DNA of 64,000 nt from an uncultured Rhizobiaceae bacterium (GTDB taxonomy: Bacteria; Pseudomonadota; Alphaproteobacteria; Rhizobiales; Rhizobiaceae), in contig CAMYMG010000084.1 in assembly GCA_947259295.1 (NCBI GenBank), positions 62,001-126,000 on the forward strand, in the 5' to 3' direction. The notes below the pieces were generated by a model that saw nothing but the letters and a program-made list of their open reading frames with translations, ran no database searches and was not told the DNA's origin. Shown here in pieces: positions 40,847-50,981 of the stretch (positions are counted from its first letter, which is position 1; the number at the start of each line of letters is the position of its first letter). The translations under genes and the position numbers were made by a program.

Positions 40847-41773
40847 ATGAAGTTCAAGCGCGTCGCGGTATTGATGGGGGGCTTTTCATCCGAACGGCCG
40901 GTGTCGCTTGCCAGCGGAAAGCCCTGTGCGGACGCACTCGAAGCCGAGGGCTACGAGGTGACGCGCATCGACGTAGCGCGTGACGTGAGTTCGGTGCTGG
41001 CAGATCTGAAGCCGGACGCCGTTTTCAACGCCTTGCACGGTCCTTTCGGGGAAGACGGCACCATCCAGGGGATTCTCGAATATCTCGCCATTCCCTACAC
41101 CCATTCCGGTGTGCTGGCCTCCGCGCTGGCAATGAACAAGATACAGGCTAAGAAGGTCGCCAAGGCGGCCGGCATCCCGGTCGCCGAATCCAAGATCGTC
41201 GACCGCTTCACCATTCGCGACAAGCATCCGATGCCTGCTCCCTATGTGGTCAAGCCGGTGAACGAGGGGTCGAGCTTCGGCGTCGTCATCGTCAAGGAAG
41301 ACCAGTCGCATCCCCCGCAGGTGCTCGGCTCGTCGGACTGGAAGTATGGCGACAGCGTCATGGTCGAGCGCTACGTGCACGGGCGCGAACTGACCTGCGC
41401 CGTGATGGGCGATGTGGCGCTCGGCGTGACCGAGATCATCCCGGAGGGCCATTCCTTCTACGACTATGATTCAAAATACGTGCCGGGCGGATCAAAACAC
41501 GAATGCCCGGCAAAAATTTCACCAAATATTTACCAAAAAATACAGACACTGTCCCTCAAGGCGCATCAAGCAATCGGCTGCCGGGGCGTTTCCCGTTCAG
41601 ACTTCCGTTACGACGACCGACATTCGGAAAATGGCGAGTTGATCTGGCTGGAAGTCAACACCCAGCCGGGCATGACGCCGACGTCGCTGGTGCCCGAGAT
41701 CGCCGCACATGCGGGTCATACGTTTGGCGAGCTCTTGAGTTGGATGGTGGAGGACGCTTCGTGTTTGCGTTGA
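40847..41773 (+). CDS. ddlB: D-alanine-D-alanine ligase
   Basis: 308 residues from the ATG at 40847, with AAGGGG upstream. ATP-grasp features: [85 protein letters not shown], and [19 protein letters not shown] near the end. It makes D-Ala-D-Ala for MurF. The ftsQ gene starts inside its 3' end. Its upstream region carries the GANTC cluster. Confidence 0.96.
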   Translation: MKFKRVAVLMGGFSSERPVSLASGKPCADALEAEGYEVTRIDVARDVSSVLADLKPDAVFNALHGPFGEDGTIQGILEYLAIPYTHSGVLASALAMNKIQAKKVAKAAGIPVAESKIVDRFTIRDKHPMPAPYVVKPVNEGSSFGVVIVKEDQSHPPQVLGSSDWKYGDSVMVERYVHGRELTCAVMGDVALGVTEIIPEGHSFYDYDSKYVPGGSKHECPAKISPNIYQKIQTLSLKAHQAIGCRGVSRSDFRYDDRHSENGELIWLEVNTQPGMTPTSLVPEIAAHAGHTFGELLSWMVEDASCLR

Positions 41774-42702
41774 AGTCGGGACAAGGCGAAGAAGGCGGCG
41801 CGGTGCGGCCATCGCGCTTTGGCGCGTCCTTTTCAGCCGATCACTTCGTCCTGCCGCGCTGGCTTCGCCGCCCGGCGCGCCTCGTCACGCGGCTGTGCAG
41901 CGGCGAGTATACGCCGCCGCGCTATTCCGCGACGATCGCGACGGCGATCCTGCTGGCATCAAGCAGCCTCTATGGCGCCTGGCTCGGCGGCCAGATTCCC
42001 GTCGCCGTTCAGTCGGTGACGGCGCGGCTCGGCTTTGCCGTCGACCAGGTCCGGGTAGCCGGCAATACCGAAACTTCCGAAATCGATATTCTCGACCGGC
42101 TGCAGCTCGACGGATGGACGTCGCTGGTCGGCTTCGATGCCGATCTGGCGCGCCAGCGCATTACCGATCTGCCATGGGTAAAGGCGGCTTCGGTGCGCAA
42201 GATCTATCCCGACACGCTCGAGGTCAGGGTCGAGGAGCGCAAGCCCTTTGCGGTCTGGCAGCATGGCAGCCAGCTCGCCGTGGTCGAGCGCGGGGGCAAC
42301 GTGATCGTGCCGTTCGCCAGCAGCCGGCAGGCGACCCTGCCGCTGGTCATCGGATACGGCGCAGCCGAAGACGCGCCGGACTTCGTCGACAAGGTCAGGC
42401 GCTATCCGGAACTCGCTTCACGGGTGAAGGGCTTCATCCGGATCGCCGAGCGGCGCTGGGACCTGCGGCTCGAAAACGGCATCACCATCAAGCTGCCCGA
42501 GGGCGACGTCGACCAGGCTCTGGCCGAAGTGCTGAAGCTCGATCGCGAAGAAGGGCTTCTGTCGCGCGATATTGCCTCGGTCGACCTCAGGCTCGACGAC
42601 AGGCTAGTGGTTGGACTGACCCCGGAAGCCGTCGTGCGCCGCACGGCGGCGCTCGCCGAGCAGGCCAAGGCTGCCAAGAAGAAGTCGGGGAAAAACATAT
42701 GA
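41761..42702 (+). CDS. ftsQ: Cell division protein FtsQ
   Basis: 313 residues, GTG start at 41761 overlapping the end of ddlB by 13 bases. A cytoplasmic region, one membrane segment ([20 protein letters not shown]), a POTRA domain from about residue 90 ([20 protein letters not shown]) and a beta domain ([30 protein letters not shown]). FtsQ links early and late divisome parts in the periplasm. The Lys-rich C-terminus ([10 protein letters not shown]) is typical of rhizobia. Its stop overlaps the ftsA start. Confidence 0.95.
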   Translation: MFALKSGQGEEGGAVRPSRFGASFSADHFVLPRWLRRPARLVTRLCSGEYTPPRYSATIATAILLASSSLYGAWLGGQIPVAVQSVTARLGFAVDQVRVAGNTETSEIDILDRLQLDGWTSLVGFDADLARQRITDLPWVKAASVRKIYPDTLEVRVEERKPFAVWQHGSQLAVVERGGNVIVPFASSRQATLPLVIGYGAAEDAPDFVDKVRRYPELASRVKGFIRIAERRWDLRLENGITIKLPEGDVDQALAEVLKLDREEGLLSRDIASVDLRLDDRLVVGLTPEAVVRRTAALAEQAKAAKKKSGKNI

Positions 42703-44009
42703 GCTGGATTGGCGGTCAAAAGGACGCCGCGTCCCGCCGCTCCGGCATCGTCACGGTGCTGGACGTCGGGTCCAGCAAGGTGTGCTGCGTCATCGCCCGG
42801 CTCAAGCCGCGCGGCGAAAGCCCGATCCTGCGGGCGCGCACCCATGAGGTCCAGGTCATCGGCATCGGCCACCAGAAGTCGCAGGGCGTGAAGTCCGGCG
42901 TCATCGTCGATCTCGACCGGGCCGAGCATGCCATCCGGCTGGCGGTGGATGCCGCCGAACGCATGGCCGGGCTGACCGTCGATTCGCTAATCGTCAACCT
43001 GACGGCCGGCCGGCTGCGCAGTGAGGTGTTTTCCGCGTCGATCAATCTCGGCGGTCACGAAGCCGACGAGGCCGACATCAAGCGGGTGCTGGCAGCGGGT
43101 GCCAAGCAGGCGCTGAAGGCGGACCGCGAGGTTGTTCATTCGCTGCCGGTGGCGTTCCTGCTCGACGGCGAGCGTGGCGTGCGCGATCCACGCGGCATGG
43201 TGGGCGAAGCGCTCGGCGTCGACATGCATGTGCTGACCGGCGACGCGGCACCGCTGCGCAACCTCGAACTCTGCATCAACCGTTCGCACCTGTCGGTCGA
43301 GCGAATGGTCGCTACGCCGTATGCCAGCGGACTGGCAGCCCTTGTCGACGACGAACTCGAGATGGGGGCCGCCTGCATCGACATGGGCGGCGGCACGACG
43401 ACGATCTCGGTGTTTTCAGACGGCAAGTTCGTGCACGGTGATTCCATTCCCGTGGGTGGCAGCCATGTGACGATGGACATGGCTAAGGGCCTGTCGACGC
43501 GCATCGAGCATGCCGAGCGGCTCAAGGTCATGCACGGCTCGGCTTTGCCGGGCAGCGCAGACGACCGCGACGTCGTGACGATCCAGCCGATGGGCCATGA
43601 CGACGGCGAAGTACCGCTGCAGGTGCCGCGCTCGATGATGACGCGCATCGTGCGCGCACGCGTCGAGGAGACGCTGGAGATACTGCGCGACCGACTGCAC
43701 AAGTCCGGCTACGGCAATGTCGTGGGCAAGCGCGTGGTCTTGACGGGCGGCGCTTCGCAGCTTGCCGGCCTGCCCGAGGCAGCAAGAAGAATTCTGGGTC
43801 GCAACGTGCGCACCGGCAGGCCACTTGGCGTAGCCGGGCTGCCCGAGGCGGCCAAGGGGCCAGCGTTTTCGACAGCGGTTGGCCTGCTGATCTACCCGCA
43901 GGTTTCCAGTTTCGAAAGCCGGCAGGGAGGTGCCATGTCGCGTCTGAAAATGACGGGCACTGGCGGCAGGCTGGATCGCATGAGTCAGTGGATACGAGAC
44001 AGTTTCTAA
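42699..44009 (+). CDS. ftsA: Cell division protein FtsA
   Basis: 436 residues from the ATG at 42699. Actin-like fold: VTVLDVGSSKVCCVIARLKP (phosphate 1), GVIVDLDRAEHAIRLAVDAAE, ACIDMGGGTTTISVFSDGKF (phosphate 2), GVRDPRGMVGEALGVDMHVL (1C domain), and VVLTGGASQLAGLPEAARRI. The C-terminus RLDRMSQWIRDSF is an amphipathic membrane-targeting helix. It tethers FtsZ to the membrane. Sixty-six bases separate it from ftsZ. Confidence 0.96.
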   Translation: MSWIGGQKDAASRRSGIVTVLDVGSSKVCCVIARLKPRGESPILRARTHEVQVIGIGHQKSQGVKSGVIVDLDRAEHAIRLAVDAAERMAGLTVDSLIVNLTAGRLRSEVFSASINLGGHEADEADIKRVLAAGAKQALKADREVVHSLPVAFLLDGERGVRDPRGMVGEALGVDMHVLTGDAAPLRNLELCINRSHLSVERMVATPYASGLAALVDDELEMGAACIDMGGGTTTISVFSDGKFVHGDSIPVGGSHVTMDMAKGLSTRIEHAERLKVMHGSALPGSADDRDVVTIQPMGHDDGEVPLQVPRSMMTRIVRARVEETLEILRDRLHKSGYGNVVGKRVVLTGGASQLAGLPEAARRILGRNVRTGRPLGVAGLPEAAKGPAFSTAVGLLIYPQVSSFESRQGGAMSRLKMTGTGGRLDRMSQWIRDSF

Positions 44010-44075
44010 TTCGGCGGGGCTAGCCCCATAGCGGCCGTGGCGGCGACGCGGCAGGAAAGGCAAAGGACGAGGACA

Positions 44076-45734
44076 ATGACGATCAATCTGCAGAAGCCCG
44101 ACATTACTGAACTGAAGCCACGCATCACCGTGTTCGGTGTCGGCGGCGGCGGCGGCAATGCCGTCAACAACATGATCACGGCGGGGCTTCGCGGCGTCGA
44201 GTTCGTCGTCGCCAACACCGATGCCCAGGCGCTGACCATGTCGAAGGCAGAGCGGCTGATCCAGCTCGGCGCGCATGTCACCGAGGGCCTTGGCGCCGGC
44301 TCGCAGCCGGATGTCGGTCGCGCCGCCGCCGAGGAGTGCATCGACGAGATCGTCGACTACCTGTCCAACACCCATATGTGCTTCGTCACCGCGGGCATGG
44401 GCGGCGGCACCGGCACCGGTGCGGCCCCGGTCGTGGCCCGTGCGGCACGCGAAAAGGGCATCCTGACCGTCGGCGTCGTCACCAAGCCGTTCCACTTCGA
44501 AGGCCAGCGCCGCATGAAGACGGCCGATCTCGGCATCGAGGAACTGCAGAAATGCGTCGATACGCTGATCGTCATCCCGAACCAGAACCTGTTCCGTCTG
44601 GCCAATGACAAGACCACCTTCGCCGATGCCTTCGCGATGGCCGACCAGGTGCTCTATTCGGGCGTCGCCTGCATCACCGACCTGATGGTCAAGGAAGGCC
44701 TGATCAACCTCGACTTCGCCGACGTGCGTTCGGTGATGCGCGAGATGGGCAAGGCAATGATGGGTACCGGCGAAGCGTCGGGCGAGGGCCGTGCAATGGC
44801 CGCCGCCGAGGCCGCCATCGCCAACCCGCTGCTCGACGAGACGTCGATGCGCGGCGCCAAGGGCCTGCTGATCTCGATCACCGGTGGACGCGACCTCACC
44901 CTGTTCGAGGTCGACGAAGCGGCAACCCGCATCCGCGAGGAGGTCGACCAGGACGCCAACATCATCCTGGGTGCCACCTTCGACGAGGAACTCGAGGGCG
45001 TCATCCGCGTGTCGGTCGTCGCCACCGGCATCGACAAGTCGGCAGAGGACATCGCGGCGGCGCCCGTAACGATCCGCCAGGCTCCGCCGAAGCCGATCGC
45101 CCGTCCTGCGGCAGCCGAGGCACGTCCGGTTGCCGTCGAGCAGCCGGCCGTCGTCGAGGCGCCTCGCCAGGAACCTCGCGCGGCCGATCCGGTTGCGGAA
45201 GCCATCCGTCAGGCAGAGGTCAATGCCGTCGAGATGGCCACACGCTCGGCCCCGAAGGACGAGTTCCGCACCACCAGCAAGCTGTTCCAGGCACCGCCGG
45301 CTGAGCCTGAAATGCAGCGCATGCAGCCCGCCGTCGCACCTCAGCTGCGGGAACCGGCGCCGCAGGCGGCCGTGGCCCAGCAGCGCATGCCGCGCGTCGA
45401 GGATTTCTCGCCGGTCGTCAAGGCGGCCGTCGAAGCCAAGGCGCGGCCGGTCGACCACGAGAGCAACGGGCCGATGGGCCTGCTCAAGCGGCTGACCAGC
45501 GGACTTGGCAGGCGCGACGAGGAATCGGCACATCTCGAGCCGATGCCGACGCGCGAGCCGAAGCTCCGCCAGCCGGCCCCCGAGGCACGCAGGGTCGCAA
45601 GCCAGGACCCGCAGCTCTATGCACCGCGCCGCGGCCAGCTCGACGAGCACGGCCGCCTGGCTCCGCAGACCCGCGCGAGCCAGGAAGACGACCAGCTGGA
45701 AATCCCGGCGTTCCTGCGCCGCCAGGCGAACTGA
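44076..45734 (+). CDS. ftsZ: Cell division protein FtsZ
   Basis: 552 residues from the ATG at 44076, with GAGGA upstream. Tubulin-like GTPase with [22 protein letters not shown], the GTP loop GGGTGTG at 109-115, and [11 protein letters not shown]. The GTPase core ends near residue 330; a long, Ala/Pro/Arg-rich linker of about 200 residues follows, ending in the C-terminal peptide [12 protein letters not shown] that binds FtsA. The long linker is usual in rhizobial FtsZ1. It forms the Z-ring. Confidence 0.97.
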   Translation: MTINLQKPDITELKPRITVFGVGGGGGNAVNNMITAGLRGVEFVVANTDAQALTMSKAERLIQLGAHVTEGLGAGSQPDVGRAAAEECIDEIVDYLSNTHMCFVTAGMGGGTGTGAAPVVARAAREKGILTVGVVTKPFHFEGQRRMKTADLGIEELQKCVDTLIVIPNQNLFRLANDKTTFADAFAMADQVLYSGVACITDLMVKEGLINLDFADVRSVMREMGKAMMGTGEASGEGRAMAAAEAAIANPLLDETSMRGAKGLLISITGGRDLTLFEVDEAATRIREEVDQDANIILGATFDEELEGVIRVSVVATGIDKSAEDIAAAPVTIRQAPPKPIARPAAAEARPVAVEQPAVVEAPRQEPRAADPVAEAIRQAEVNAVEMATRSAPKDEFRTTSKLFQAPPAEPEMQRMQPAVAPQLREPAPQAAVAQQRMPRVEDFSPVVKAAVEAKARPVDHESNGPMGLLKRLTSGLGRRDEESAHLEPMPTREPKLRQPAPEARRVASQDPQLYAPRRGQLDEHGRLAPQTRASQEDDQLEIPAFLRRQAN

Positions 45735-45753
45735 TCGCAGGCTTCCCTGACAA

Positions 45754-45790
45754 GCGTCGACGGGCAAGATTTCCTCTTGCTCGTCGACGC
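45754..45790 (+). terminator. Strong hairpin after ftsZ
   Basis: GCGTCGACGGGCAAGA pairs with TCTTGCTCGTCGACGC (16 bp, one G-U) around TTTCC, 19 bases after the ftsZ stop. No T-tract follows, so it may act as a transcript stabiliser or a Rho-assisted terminator. Confidence 0.65.
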
Positions 45791-45818
45791 GAAAAGTGAC
45801 GTGAATTCAGGCGCTTAT

Positions 45819-45929
45819 GATTCGCATTCGGACGTGTTGGCGTAACACAGAGTAAGAAAGCGTGATTTGGAGTCTCTCCGCCCCGCGACTATTCTGTGAC
45901 GAGAATAAGGTCAGCGTGTGGGGGGATTC
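45819..45929. promoter_or_regulatory. Three GANTC sites upstream of lpxC
   Basis: GATTC at 45819, GAGTC at 45870 and GATTC at 45925 lie in the 271-base gap between ftsZ and lpxC. The density is lower than before ddlB but above expectation, suggesting possible CcrM-linked timing of lpxC. No -10/-35 could be called with confidence. Confidence 0.35.
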
Positions 45930-46005
45930 GGGGATGAGATCCTGCCCACCGCAACCCGGCAAGACCACTCTTTCGGGATCGAGAGGGGAATAGCTGGGCG
46001 GGCGT

Positions 46006-46950
46006 ATGGGGATCATTTTGCACGACTATCAGACTACTCTCAAATCGCGCGTCACGCTGGCCGGTTTCGGCGTCCATTCGGGAAAGCCGGTTTCCATCAG
46101 CTTCCTGCCGTCCGACGCTGACTCCGGCATCACCTTCCATCATGGCGACTGCGACGGCCGCGAGATCCGCGCTCTGGTCTCCGAGATTGGCGCGACCGAC
46201 CTAAGCACCGTGCTCGGTGACCCCTCGGGCTTCCATGTCGCGACGGTCGAGCATGTGATGGCTGCGCTGCTCGGCCTTGGCATCGACAATGTCATCGTCG
46301 AGACGGACGGCAACGAGATGCCGATCCTAGACGGCAGCGCTGCAGGTTTCGTCGAGGCAATCGACCAGGTCGGTATCGAGACGCAGGACGTCAAGCGCCG
46401 CTATATCCGCGTCATCCAGCCGGTGCGTATCGAAAGCGGCGCCTCCTGGGCGGAATTCCTTCCCTATGACGGGACCCGCTTCGAGGTCGAGATCGACTTC
46501 GAGAGCCCGGCCATCGGTCGTCAGGCCTATGCTGCCGACATCGACGCCAACGTGTTCCGCCGCGAGATCGCGCGGGCCCGTACCTTCGGCTTCATGAAGG
46601 ATGTAGAGCGCCTGTGGGCCGCCGGCTACGCTCTCGGTTCGTCGTTGGAGAATTCGGTGGTGATCGGCGAGGACAGCCGTGTCATCAACATGGAAGGCCT
46701 GCGCTACAAGGACGAATTCGTCCGCCACAAGATGCTCGACGCGATGGGCGACCTGGCGCTTGCCGGCGCACGTTTCATCGGCTGCTTCCGCTCGCATCGC
46801 GGCGGACACCGGCTGAATGCCGCGGCCCTGCGCAGACTGCTGTCGGATCGCTCGGCCTTCGAGATCGTCGAGACGAACCGCCGCGAGCGTGGCCGTTCGG
46901 CCGAGATGACGGCCGTCAATGCGGCGGTCTACGCTCCCTGGGTGCTCTAA
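46006..46950 (+). CDS. lpxC: UDP-3-O-acyl-N-acetylglucosamine deacetylase
   Basis: 314 residues. LpxC features: TLKSRVTLAGFGVHSGKPVS, zinc ligands His83 (HVATVEHVMAAL), His241 and Asp245 (RHKMLDAMGDL), and catalytic His268 (RSHRGGHRLN). MPILDGSAAGFVEAI is also present. It catalyses the first committed step of lipid A synthesis in the cytoplasm. The position after ftsZ is conserved in many Gram-negatives. Confidence 0.97.
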   Translation: MGIILHDYQTTLKSRVTLAGFGVHSGKPVSISFLPSDADSGITFHHGDCDGREIRALVSEIGATDLSTVLGDPSGFHVATVEHVMAALLGLGIDNVIVETDGNEMPILDGSAAGFVEAIDQVGIETQDVKRRYIRVIQPVRIESGASWAEFLPYDGTRFEVEIDFESPAIGRQAYAADIDANVFRREIARARTFGFMKDVERLWAAGYALGSSLENSVVIGEDSRVINMEGLRYKDEFVRHKMLDAMGDLALAGARFIGCFRSHRGGHRLNAAALRRLLSDRSAFEIVETNRRERGRSAEMTAVNAAVYAPWVL

Positions 46951-47125
46951 AAGCCACAGCGAACGAAAAATGCGGAGCCGCCTGCGCGCGACCTCGCGAT
47001 TAGCTCCTATGCCGCCACAAAAATGCGCCATTGGCTGGAGATAGCGTTGGCGTGGAAAAGCGGCTATGATCCGCTTCGCCGGGCCGACGACCCAGGAAAT
47101 GCGCCGAAGGGGCTGTAATCTAACC

Positions 47126-47995
47126 ATGAATCTTCCGAGAATGGCTTGCGCCGGCAAAGCGGTACGCACGACTTTGGTGGTTTCGGCGATGGGTATCATC
47201 CCGGTTCTGGCTGCCGGCTGCATGTCCAAGGAGCCGGATATCGACCTGTCCACCTATGTCGAACAGACCGACCCTGCCGATGCGCTCTACAATCAGGGCC
47301 TCGCCAACCTCAATTCCGGAAACCTCAAAGAGGCGAGCCGCAAGTTCGAGGCCGTCGACCGCCAGCACCCCTATTCGGAGTTCGCCCGCAAATCGATGGT
47401 GATGGGTGCTTTCACCAATTACCGGCAGGGCAATTACGACGAGGCGATCAACGCCGGCAAGCGCTACGTGCAGCTCTATCCGTCGTCGCCGGACGCGGCC
47501 TATGCGCAGTACATCGTCGGGCTTTCCTATTTCAAGCAGATCCGCGACGTGACGCAGGACCAGAAGGAATCGCGCCGCGCCATCGAGGCGATGGAAGAGG
47601 TCGAGAACCGCTGGCCGGAGTCGGAATATGTCGAGGATGCGCGCACCAAGATCCGCTTTGCGCGCGACCAGCTGGCCGGCAAGGAAATGCAGATCGGCCG
47701 CTACTATCTTGAGCGCCGCGAGTATATCGCCGCCGCCAAGCGTTTCCGCTACGTGGTCGAGAACTATTCCAATACGCGGCATGTCGAGGAGGCGCTGGCG
47801 CGCCTGACCGAGACCTACTACGCCATGGGCCTGACCTCCGAAGCGCAGACGGCCGCAGCCGTGCTTGGCCACAACTATCCCGACAGCCAGTGGTACAAGG
47901 ATTCCTACGCGCTGCTGCAGAGCGGCGGTCTCGAGCCGCGCGAGAACGGCGGTTCCTGGATTTCGAAAGCCGGGAACCTGTTCGGCGGCGCCTGA
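47126..47995 (+). CDS. bamD: Outer membrane assembly lipoprotein BamD
   Basis: 289 residues from the ATG at 47126. Signal peptide with lipobox LAAGC ([15 protein letters not shown]), then TPR repeats: [55 protein letters not shown] and [19 protein letters not shown]. BamD is the essential lipoprotein of the BAM complex that binds BamA. In Rhizobiales it lies after lpxC, as here. The 175-base gap upstream shows no other gene. Confidence 0.95.
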   Translation: MNLPRMACAGKAVRTTLVVSAMGIIPVLAAGCMSKEPDIDLSTYVEQTDPADALYNQGLANLNSGNLKEASRKFEAVDRQHPYSEFARKSMVMGAFTNYRQGNYDEAINAGKRYVQLYPSSPDAAYAQYIVGLSYFKQIRDVTQDQKESRRAIEAMEEVENRWPESEYVEDARTKIRFARDQLAGKEMQIGRYYLERREYIAAAKRFRYVVENYSNTRHVEEALARLTETYYAMGLTSEAQTAAAVLGHNYPDSQWYKDSYALLQSGGLEPRENGGSWISKAGNLFGGA

Positions 47996-48009
47996 GCTAG
48001 CGGGACTGC

Positions 48010-49686
48010 ATGCTCTCCAGACTGTCGATCCGCGATATCGTCCTGATCGAGCGGCTGGACATCGATTTTTCAGCCGGCCTGTCGGTCCTTACCGGTGAAA
48101 CCGGTGCCGGCAAGTCCATCTTGCTCGATGCTCTGTCGCTGGCTCTCGGAGCGCGCGGCGACGCATCGCTGGTGCGCCATGGCGCGAGCCAGGGGCAGGT
48201 AATCGCGGTCTTCGACGTGCCGCAAAACCACCCGGCACGGGCGATCCTCACCGAGAACGCGCTCGACGACGACGGCGACATCATCCTGCGCCGGGTGCAG
48301 AGCGCCGACGGACGGACCCGCGTCTTCGTCAACGACCAGCCATCCAGCGTGACCCTGATGCGCGACATCGGGCGGGCGCTGGTCGAGATCCACGGCCAGC
48401 ATGACGAACGGGCGCTTGTCGACGCGGCTGCGCATCGCGAACTGCTCGATGCCTTCGGCGGCCATCTCGGAGAGGTGAGGCTCTGTCAGGCAGCTTGGCA
48501 GCAGTGGCGCGAGGCGGAACAGGAACTGGGGCGCCACCAGGCGCGGGTGCAGGCTGCCGCGCGCGAGGCCGACTATCTGCGTGCCTCGGTCGCGGAATTG
48601 TCGCAGCTCGATCCGCAGCCTGGCGAAGAAACCGACCTGGCCGAAATCCGCGCGACGATGATGCGCGCCGAAAAGGTCGCGTCGGAGATCAAGGACGCAC
48701 AGGACGTGCTGTCCGGGCAGAATTCTCCGCTGCCGCAACTTGCCAGCCTTCTCAGACGGCTGCAGCGCAAGTCGGCGGAAGCGCCGGGACTTCTGGACGA
48801 GGTGGTGCAATCGCTCGACGAGGCGATGCTGTCGCTCGATGCGGCGCAGGCTGGCGTTGAAGCGGCCCTGAGGGAAACCGAGTTCGATCCGCAACGGCTC
48901 GAGCGGGCAGAGGAGCGGCTGTTCTCGCTGCGTGGCGCGTCGCGCAAATACGCCGTAGCGGTCGACGACCTGGCCAAGCTTCGCGACACGATGTCGGCAG
49001 ACCTTGCCGACCTCGATGCCGGCGAGGAGAGGCTGACGGCGCTGCAGAAGCAGGCGATTGCCGCGCGCGTCAGCTACGACCAGACGGCGGCGCGGCTTTC
49101 CGATCTGCGCCACGCCTCGGCAACGGCGCTGGGCAAGTCCGTGGCGATGGAGTTGCCGGCGCTGAAACTCGAGCGCGCCGAGTTTCTGGTCGAGATCCAG
49201 ACCGACGCCGAGAACCGGACGGAACAGGGTATCGACCAGGTCGAGTTCTGGGTGAGGACCAATCCCGGCACGCGCCCCGGGCCGATGATGAAGGTGGCGT
49301 CCGGTGGCGAGTTGTCGCGCTTCCTGCTGGCGCTCAAGGTGGCACTCGCCGACCGCGGCTCGGCCCCGACACTGGTCTTTGACGAGATCGACACGGGCGT
49401 CGGCGGCGCCGTCGCCGATTCGATCGGCCAGCGGCTGGCGCGGCTGTCTGCCGGGGTGCAGGTCCTGTCGGTGACGCATGCACCGCAGGTCGCGGCGCGG
49501 GCGACGACTCACTTCCTGATCTCCAAGTCCGGCAATGCCGACCGTGTCTCCACCGGCGTCGCCGAGATGGACCGCTCGGCGCGCCAGGAGGAGATCGCCC
49601 GCATGCTGGCCGGTGCGACGATTACCGAAGAAGCACGGGCGGCAGCCGACAGACTGCTGCGCGAGAGCCCGGCCCAGAGCGGCTGA
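48010..49686 (+). CDS. recN: DNA repair protein RecN
   Basis: 558 residues. SMC-like ATPase: Walker A LTGETGAGKSILLDALSLAL at residues 27-46, IHGQHDERALVDAAAHRELL, a long coiled-coil middle (residues 150-360), the ABC signature VASGGELSRFLLALKVAL, and Walker B LVFDEIDTGVGG. RecN helps hold and process double-strand breaks. The start at 48010 is 14 bases after bamD, so both may be co-transcribed. The end has a small GC hairpin without a T-run. Confidence 0.96.
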   Translation: MLSRLSIRDIVLIERLDIDFSAGLSVLTGETGAGKSILLDALSLALGARGDASLVRHGASQGQVIAVFDVPQNHPARAILTENALDDDGDIILRRVQSADGRTRVFVNDQPSSVTLMRDIGRALVEIHGQHDERALVDAAAHRELLDAFGGHLGEVRLCQAAWQQWREAEQELGRHQARVQAAAREADYLRASVAELSQLDPQPGEETDLAEIRATMMRAEKVASEIKDAQDVLSGQNSPLPQLASLLRRLQRKSAEAPGLLDEVVQSLDEAMLSLDAAQAGVEAALRETEFDPQRLERAEERLFSLRGASRKYAVAVDDLAKLRDTMSADLADLDAGEERLTALQKQAIAARVSYDQTAARLSDLRHASATALGKSVAMELPALKLERAEFLVEIQTDAENRTEQGIDQVEFWVRTNPGTRPGPMMKVASGGELSRFLLALKVALADRGSAPTLVFDEIDTGVGGAVADSIGQRLARLSAGVQVLSVTHAPQVAARATTHFLISKSGNADRVSTGVAEMDRSARQEEIARMLAGATITEEARAAADRLLRESPAQSG

Positions 49687-49794
49687 AGCCGCGCCCGCCG
49701 CGGTCGTCAACTCCTGGTTAACCATGCCGCGGATCCGCTTCGACGGACCTTTCCACCAGTTTTTTCTTTCCGAATTTTCGGTTGCACAATCGCC

Positions 49795-49811
49795 ATATTG
49801 CAGTGCAATAT
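49795..49811. promoter_or_regulatory. 17-bp perfect palindrome upstream of the polysaccharide locus
   Basis: ATATTGCAGTGCAATAT is a perfect palindrome around a central G, in the 269-base gap after recN and 145 bases before the first glycosyltransferase. A related half-site, TTGCACAAT, lies 14 bases upstream. It looks like an operator for a dimeric regulator of the polysaccharide genes. Confidence 0.5.
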
Positions 49812-49955
49812 ATGGTCACATGGTGGGGCACACCAAGAGAGCTAACCGCGGGCCAAGGGTCCGGGGCGGATTGTAGGCAAAGTCGCGTTGGCCAGGTTTG
49901 GCCGACAGTTCCTTCCAGAACAACTTGCCTCCGACCTGCTGAAAGAGGTCAGACT

Positions 49956-50927
49956 GTGCCGCGTTTCACCGCCATACTTCCCCTTTACAACAAAGCAGAC
50001 ACGATCAACCGGGCGATTGCTTCGGTTCTTTCGCAAACGACTGGTGACTGCGAAGTCATCGTCGTCGACGATGGCAGTACGGACGGCAGCGTCGAGGCGA
50101 TCGACACGGCGCATCTCGGTTCGATTCGGCTGGTCAGGCAGGACAATGCCGGGCCGGGCAGGGCGCGCAACGCGGGCGCTGCGCTGGCGACAGGCGAGTT
50201 CCTGGCATTTCTCGACTGCGACGATGAGTGGCTGCCCGGGTTCCTCGAGGCCGCGGCCACGGCACTCCAGCAAAACCCCGACTGCGCCGCCTATGTGTCG
50301 GCCTATTCGGCCGGCGAGGGCCAGGACGTGCAGGAGGACATTCTGCTGCGGCTGGTGGCGCAGTCCGGACCGATGACGATCGACGGCTTCCGCAAGCCTG
50401 CCGCCATCAAGAGCTATGTCGACTGCTTCCACTCAAGTTCGACGGTGGTTCGGCGTGCCACATTCGAGCGCTACGGGGGCTATTACGAGCGCGACCGCTG
50501 CCTCTACGGCGAGGATTCCTATCTGTGGCTGCAGGTGGCGCTCGGCGAGCGCGTCTATTTCGACCGGGCGCAGAACGTCGTGTTCCATGTCGAGGATTCG
50601 AGCCTGGGCATAAAGCAGAAGGGGCGGCATCCGCGCCGCCCGGCGCTCGACTATCCAGAGCCGCTGCGTGCCAGCTGTCCCAACGCTCGGCGCGCGCATC
50701 TCGACACGCTCCTCGCCTTCTACCGGTTGATCGAAACTGAAAAACTGGTCGCGCAGGGCAAGGCCGCTGACATCGCTACGCTCCGGGCGTGCTTCGGATG
50801 GCCACGCGGCGCCATTCATCCGACGATCATGCTGCGCGAGATGCGGGCGAGCGTTCTCGACTGGATCAACCGGACGAAGTTGCCGGGGGCCCCGGCGGGC
50901 GGCGATCCCAAGGTGCGGGCGCGGTGA
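49956..50927 (+). CDS. Glycosyltransferase family 2 protein
   Basis: 323 residues from the GTG at 49956, chosen because AAGAGG lies upstream and the protein starts directly with the GT-A strand PRFTAILPLYNKADTINRAI; the longer frame upstream is non-coding in character. GT2 motifs: VIVVDDGSTDGSVEAI, GPGRARNAGAALATGEFLAF, FLDCDDEWLPG (metal-binding DxD) and CLYGEDSYLWLQVAL. It adds a sugar to a lipid-linked repeat unit at the inner membrane. The donor is unknown. Confidence 0.88.
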   Translation: MPRFTAILPLYNKADTINRAIASVLSQTTGDCEVIVVDDGSTDGSVEAIDTAHLGSIRLVRQDNAGPGRARNAGAALATGEFLAFLDCDDEWLPGFLEAAATALQQNPDCAAYVSAYSAGEGQDVQEDILLRLVAQSGPMTIDGFRKPAAIKSYVDCFHSSSTVVRRATFERYGGYYERDRCLYGEDSYLWLQVALGERVYFDRAQNVVFHVEDSSLGIKQKGRHPRRPALDYPEPLRASCPNARRAHLDTLLAFYRLIETEKLVAQGKAADIATLRACFGWPRGAIHPTIMLREMRASVLDWINRTKLPGAPAGGDPKVRAR

Positions 50928-50981
50928 TGGACGGCATGCACCGCACTTCTGTCTTCGCGGACATGAATTGGAGCTGACGCA

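Noticed and set aside
43416-45767. 783-residue open frame on the minus strand
   Set aside because: It is antisense to ftsA and ftsZ and shows no domain or ribosome site.
49782-49955. Upstream extension of the first glycosyltransferase
   Set aside because: The extension has no family similarity, overlaps the palindrome, and the GTG at 49956 has a better ribosome site and fits the family start.
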